Source of the DNA: Methanoregulaceae archaeon
Lineage (GTDB): Archaea; Halobacteriota; Methanomicrobia; Methanomicrobiales; Methanospirillaceae
DNA: 8,751 nt
Reading direction: 5' to 3'
Assembly: GCA_013331415.1 (NCBI GenBank)
Contig: DUGL01000218.1
Span: forward strand, 1 to 8,751
Part shown: one piece after another, positions 6,259 through 8,751 of the stretch
Position numbering within the stretch: position 1 is the stretch's first letter
Layout: every line of letters starts with the position of its first letter
Program-made: the position numbers and the translations under genes
The notes under the pieces: generated by a model
Database searches by the model: none
The model's input: the letters and a program-made list of their open reading frames with translations, nothing else
Told to the model about the DNA's origin: nothing

Positions 6259-7146
6259 ATGGTCACGACAATCAAGCACCGGCTCTATGAAATCCTGGAA
6301 ACTATCCGGGAAAATGATAGAATCAGCAGGTATTTCCAGATTTTTCTCATCACCCTGATCATCCTGAACGTCCTTGCGGTGATCCTGGAATCTGTCAGGA
6401 CGCTCCTCGAACAACATTTCATGCTCTTCCTGGCCTTCGAGGTATTCTCTGTCGCAGTCTTCACCATTGAATATGTGCTCAGGTTGTGGGTATGTACGGA
6501 AAACCCGGAATATCAGCGCCCTTTCTGGGGGAGAATCCGCTATGCACTGACACCGGTTGCACTTATCGACCTTGTGGCCATCATCCCCTTTTATCTCCCG
6601 CTCCTGATACCTGTTGACCTCAGATTCCTGCGTATTCTGCGACTGACGCGGATCTTCCGGGGGCTGAAGCTGGTCCGGTATTCGGATGCATTCGATTTCC
6701 TTTCGCGGGCATTGAAGCGGGAAAAGTATGTTATCATGGTCATTCTGCTGATCCTGACCGTGATGTTCATCTTTGCATCAGCGCTCATGTACTACGCAGA
6801 GTATGATGCACAACCTGCTGCGTTCGCGAGCATTCCGCATGCCATGTGGTGGGCGATTGTTACCCTTACCACGGTAGGGTATGGGGATATCCTTCCGGTA
6901 ACGGTCCAGGGGAAAGTACTCGGTGCGATAATTGCAATCGTTGGCATCGGCATGTTTGCACTTCCTGCCGGGGTAATTGCGGCCGGGTTCATCGAAGAAA
7001 TCAAGAGTGGAAAGAATGCCCGGGCCGGACCTGATTCGGATGAGCGGATCTCATCACTGGAGCGGCTTGCCGCATTGAAAGAGCGGGGGCATCTCTCCAA
7101 TGAGGAGTACGAGAAGGAGAAGGAGAGAATATTGCAGGGTTCATAG
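6259..7146 (+). CDS. Voltage-gated potassium channel-like protein with C-terminal SHOCT-like domain
   Basis: The 295-residue protein has the six-helix Kv layout: S1 about 24-46, S2 54-78 (E71), S3 96-116 (D104), S4 120-140, S5 156-180, pore helix plus selectivity filter TVGYGD (205-210), and S6 216-246. S4 carries seven basic residues at strict three-residue spacing (R122, R125, R128, R131, R134, K137, R140), the voltage-sensor pattern. It should assemble as a tetramer in the cytoplasmic membrane and pass K+ in response to membrane potential. After S6 there is no RCK or cyclic-nucleotide domain. Instead a short linker leads to a roughly 30-residue segment (264-293, SSLERLAALKERGHLSNEEY and following) that matches the SHOCT pattern. 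The start ATG has only GGTG directly upstream; a TACATATT element (6232-6239) about 23 bases before it suggests a nearly leaderless message. Confidence 0.93.
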   Translation: MVTTIKHRLYEILETIRENDRISRYFQIFLITLIILNVLAVILESVRTLLEQHFMLFLAFEVFSVAVFTIEYVLRLWVCTENPEYQRPFWGRIRYALTPVALIDLVAIIPFYLPLLIPVDLRFLRILRLTRIFRGLKLVRYSDAFDFLSRALKREKYVIMVILLILTVMFIFASALMYYAEYDAQPAAFASIPHAMWWAIVTLTTVGYGDILPVTVQGKVLGAIIAIVGIGMFALPAGVIAAGFIEEIKSGKNARAGPDSDERISSLERLAALKERGHLSNEEYEKEKERILQGS

Positions 7147-7157
7147 GGCGGCTGTCA

Positions 7158-7196
7158 CTGGTTTCACCGCCTTCCTCACGAGGAGGTCCAAACCAG
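7158..7196 (+). terminator. Stem-loop just after the channel gene
   Basis: CTGGTTT (7158-7164) pairs exactly with AAACCAG (7190-7196), and an inner stem forms between CTTCCT (7171-7176) and AGGAGG (7181-7186) with one G-T pair. The structure begins 12 bases after the TAG stop. No strong T tract follows directly, so it may protect or end the 3' end of the mRNA rather than act as a classic terminator. The rest of 7197-7330 has only a small CCGGG/CCCGG repeat (7201-7218) and a T5 run near 7283. Confidence 0.35.
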
Positions 7197-7337
7197 AAAC
7201 CCGGGCTATTCTTCCCGGATTCAGCCTGTGATGGTCCGGATGGAGAAGACCCTCATTCAGGAGAAAAAGGAATGATAAGGATTTTTAGTACCCTGGGAAT
7301 GTTCCTCCTGGTTCCAGGTTTCGCCTGACCCCTGGAT

Positions 7338-7345
7338 TTTATATA
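7338..7345 (+). promoter_or_regulatory. Strong archaeal TATA box of the deacetylase gene
   Basis: TTTATATA is a perfect match to the archaeal TATA consensus. Its centre lies about 32 bases before the ATG at 7374, so transcription should start about 5-8 bases before the start codon. No ribosome binding site is present in that short leader, which agrees with leaderless-type initiation. Confidence 0.75.
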
Positions 7346-7373
7346 CCCTTCCCCTGCATCTCTCTGTACAGCG

Positions 7374-8285
7374 ATGCCCCCCTGCACCATCATTCAAAAC
7401 CCCCTCTCTGTCCGGCACGATGCGGCCGGACACCCTGAGTCAGAGCTCCGGATGGAGCATATCCTCCCGGCGCTCCCTTCGTCCCTTGAGACTGTCCCGG
7501 CTCCATTTGCCCGGGCAGAAGATCTCCTCCGGGTCCACGAAGAGGAGTACCTCTCCCGCCTCGAAGATCTCTCTGCCCGATGTCCACACGAGGCAGTCTG
7601 GCACCTCGATCCCGATACGTACCTCACCAGCGGCACCTGGGACGCTGCCCGTGCTGCTGCGGGTGCAGCGGTCACCGCTGTTGCAGAAGCCCTGCAGGGC
7701 CGGCCTGCCTTTGCACTCGTGCGGCCTCCGGGCCACCATGCCGGCCCCATGTACGGGATGGGGTTCTGTCTCATCAACAACGCAGCCGTTGCTGCAGCAT
7801 ACGCGGTGGAGCAGGGTTTCCGGGTCGCAATCATCGACTGGGATGTCCACCACGGGAACGGTACCCAGCACATCTTCTATGATTCGGACCGTGTCCTCTA
7901 CTGCTCCATCCACCGATCCCCGTTCTTCCCCGGGACCGGGAGGCCCGACGAGACCGGTACCGGGGCAGGGGAAGGCTTCACGGTGAACGTCCCGCTCCCC
8001 CGTGGTTCAGGGGCTACCCAGTACCTTCATGTCATGGACGAGATCATCCTCCCCGAGACCGCGACATTTGACCCGGACCTGGTCATCATCTCGGCCGGCC
8101 AGGATGCACTCTCTGATGACGTTCTTGGCGGGATGCGCCTCACCCCGGAGAACTTCGGTACGTTCACGGAGCGGGTCTGCTCGGTTGCACGAAACCCCCC
8201 GGCACTGGTCCTCGAAGGGGGGTATGGCAGATCCCACGGTCTCGCGATCCGGGAGATACTCTCGGTGCTTGATGCGTGGGGGTGA
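7374..8285 (+). CDS. Histone deacetylase superfamily (class II/AcuC-like) amidohydrolase
   Basis: The 303-residue zinc amidohydrolase should remove acetyl or related acyl groups from lysine side chains, polyamines or small amides. The whole catalytic set is present: RPPGHHAG (117-124) with the paired H121/H122, GFCLINNAA (130-138), the metal-binding DWDVHHGNGT (155-164, ligands D157 and H159), HRSPFFPGTG (180-189), the second metal Asp in SAGQD (240-244, D244), and the catalytic Tyr of EGGY (281-284). The length is that of single-domain archaeal and bacterial members. SAGQD replaces the more usual SAGFD. The substrate is not readable: archaeal histones, other acetylated proteins or acetylpolyamines are possible. 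The start is set by the TATA box. The alpha/beta hydrolase gene follows on the same strand after 111 bases. Confidence 0.93.
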   Translation: MPPCTIIQNPLSVRHDAAGHPESELRMEHILPALPSSLETVPAPFARAEDLLRVHEEEYLSRLEDLSARCPHEAVWHLDPDTYLTSGTWDAARAAAGAAVTAVAEALQGRPAFALVRPPGHHAGPMYGMGFCLINNAAVAAAYAVEQGFRVAIIDWDVHHGNGTQHIFYDSDRVLYCSIHRSPFFPGTGRPDETGTGAGEGFTVNVPLPRGSGATQYLHVMDEIILPETATFDPDLVIISAGQDALSDDVLGGMRLTPENFGTFTERVCSVARNPPALVLEGGYGRSHGLAIREILSVLDAWG

Positions 8286-8305
8286 ATGGGGGGGTGCTTC
8301 CCTGC

Positions 8306-8365
8306 CGGGTCATTGGCGGGGATGGATGACCTGCCGGAGAACGCCCCGGGAGGATTCCCGGGGTG
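8306..8365. repeat. Two consecutive GC-rich inverted repeats between deacetylase and hydrolase genes
   Basis: The first is GGTCAT (8308-8313) with ATGACC (8326-8331), extendable by G-T and C-G pairs to 8306/8333. The second is an exact 8-bp stem, CCCCGGGA (8344-8351) with TCCCGGGG (8356-8363), around a GGAT loop and extendable by G-T and C-G pairs to 8342/8365. The octamer CCTGCCGG also occurs twice, at 8301-8308 and 8330-8337. No T tract follows. The hairpins could act as an mRNA 3' end, a processing site or a transcription pause between the two genes. Confidence 0.45.
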
Positions 8366-8396
8366 AGGCACTCCCCTACAGTGGAGTCGGTACAGG

Positions 8397-8751
8397 ATGA
8401 GACCGGAGCAGCCCTTTGATGTCAGGGACTTCCCGCTGCAGACCGCGGCGATCGGGGATATCACGCTCGCGTACCGGGTGTTCGGGGAGGGTGACCCCGT
8501 CCTCCTGATCAACGGGTTTGCATCGGGCATGGATACCTGGAACCCCCCGGTCCTCGCTGCACTGGCAGAGGAGTTCCGGGTCGTCGTTTTCGATAACCGG
8601 GGTACCGGGTACTCCGGTTCCTCGGGGGAAGAGTATTCCATCCCCCTCTTTGCCCGGGATACCGTTGCGTTGCTGGACGTGCTCGGGCTCGGATCGGTCC
8701 GGATTCTCGGCCACTCGCTCGGCGCCATGATAACGCTCGAACTCGCCGTTT
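8397..8751 (+). CDS. Alpha/beta hydrolase fold protein, 3' part outside the window
   Basis: The first 118 residues are visible. They show the start of the alpha/beta hydrolase fold: strand and oxyanion loop VLLINGFASGMDTW (35-48, with NG in place of the common HG), the DNRGTGYS motif (66-73) typical of small-molecule esterases and haloperoxidase-like hydrolases, and the nucleophile elbow GHSLGA (105-110, S107). The catalytic Asp and His would lie beyond the window end. It is probably a cytoplasmic esterase, lipase or C-C bond hydrolase; the substrate is unknown. ATG 8397 is the start, with GGAG (8383-8386) 10 bases upstream, a slightly long spacing. The reading frame is open to the window edge. 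It may be co-transcribed with the deacetylase if the intergenic hairpins do not terminate. Confidence 0.9.
   Translation, partial: MRPEQPFDVRDFPLQTAAIGDITLAYRVFGEGDPVLLINGFASGMDTWNPPVLAALAEEFRVVVFDNRGTGYSGSSGEEYSIPLFARDTVALLDVLGLGSVRILGHSLGAMITLELAV

Noticed and set aside
6099..6275. N-terminal extension of MsrA
   Set aside because: It would overlap the divergent channel gene and its promoter; the family N-terminus begins a few residues before GCFW.
7231..7275. 14-codon plus-strand frame in the gap before the deacetylase
   Set aside because: Too short, with no ribosome site or recognisable peptide; expected by chance.

Overview
The window looks like a chromosomal segment of a methanogenic archaeon, most likely of the Methanomicrobiales. 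The basis is the archaeal promoter style (TTTATA/TTTATATA boxes placed so that transcription would begin at or a few bases before the start codon), the gene content (class II HDAC-like amidohydrolase, ABC-2 export pair, Kv-type channel with a SHOCT tail, TPR membrane protein) and the GC-rich codon use in most genes. The genus cannot be fixed from the sequence alone.

Layout, left to right. Bases 1-421 are comparatively AT-rich. They hold only a frameshifted, truncated remnant of an IS1634/DUF4277-type transposase (103-224); I see no intact gene there. Next come two plus-strand genes for surface or membrane proteins: a small membrane-anchored exported protein of unknown function (422-931) and a three-helix membrane protein with three TPR repeats (1121-1822). 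Convergent to these is a minus-strand two-gene ABC transporter operon, ATPase 2837-3781 and ABC-2 permease 2028-2840, with start and stop codons overlapping in ATGA. Divergent from it is an aldo/keto reductase (3895-4740). The reductase converges on a small FMN-binding split-barrel protein (4935-5411, minus), which follows a peptide-methionine sulfoxide reductase MsrA (5616-6098, minus). Divergent from msrA is a voltage-gated potassium-channel-like protein (6259-7146). Then come an HDAC/acetoin-utilization-type deacetylase (7374-8285) and the first 118 codons of an alpha/beta hydrolase (8397 to the window end).

Only the ABC pair is clearly an operon. The aldo/keto reductase, split-barrel protein and MsrA could all belong to redox or repair metabolism, but they are on different strands with their own intergenic regions, so joint function is inference. 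I found no RNA gene, CRISPR array or phage module, and no convincing undescribed multi-gene system. The most interesting points are: MsrA lacks the short block that normally carries two conserved active-site residues; the Kv-type channel ends in a SHOCT-like domain; the transposase remnant breaks at an A6 tract; and several GC-rich inverted repeats lie next to gene starts and ends.
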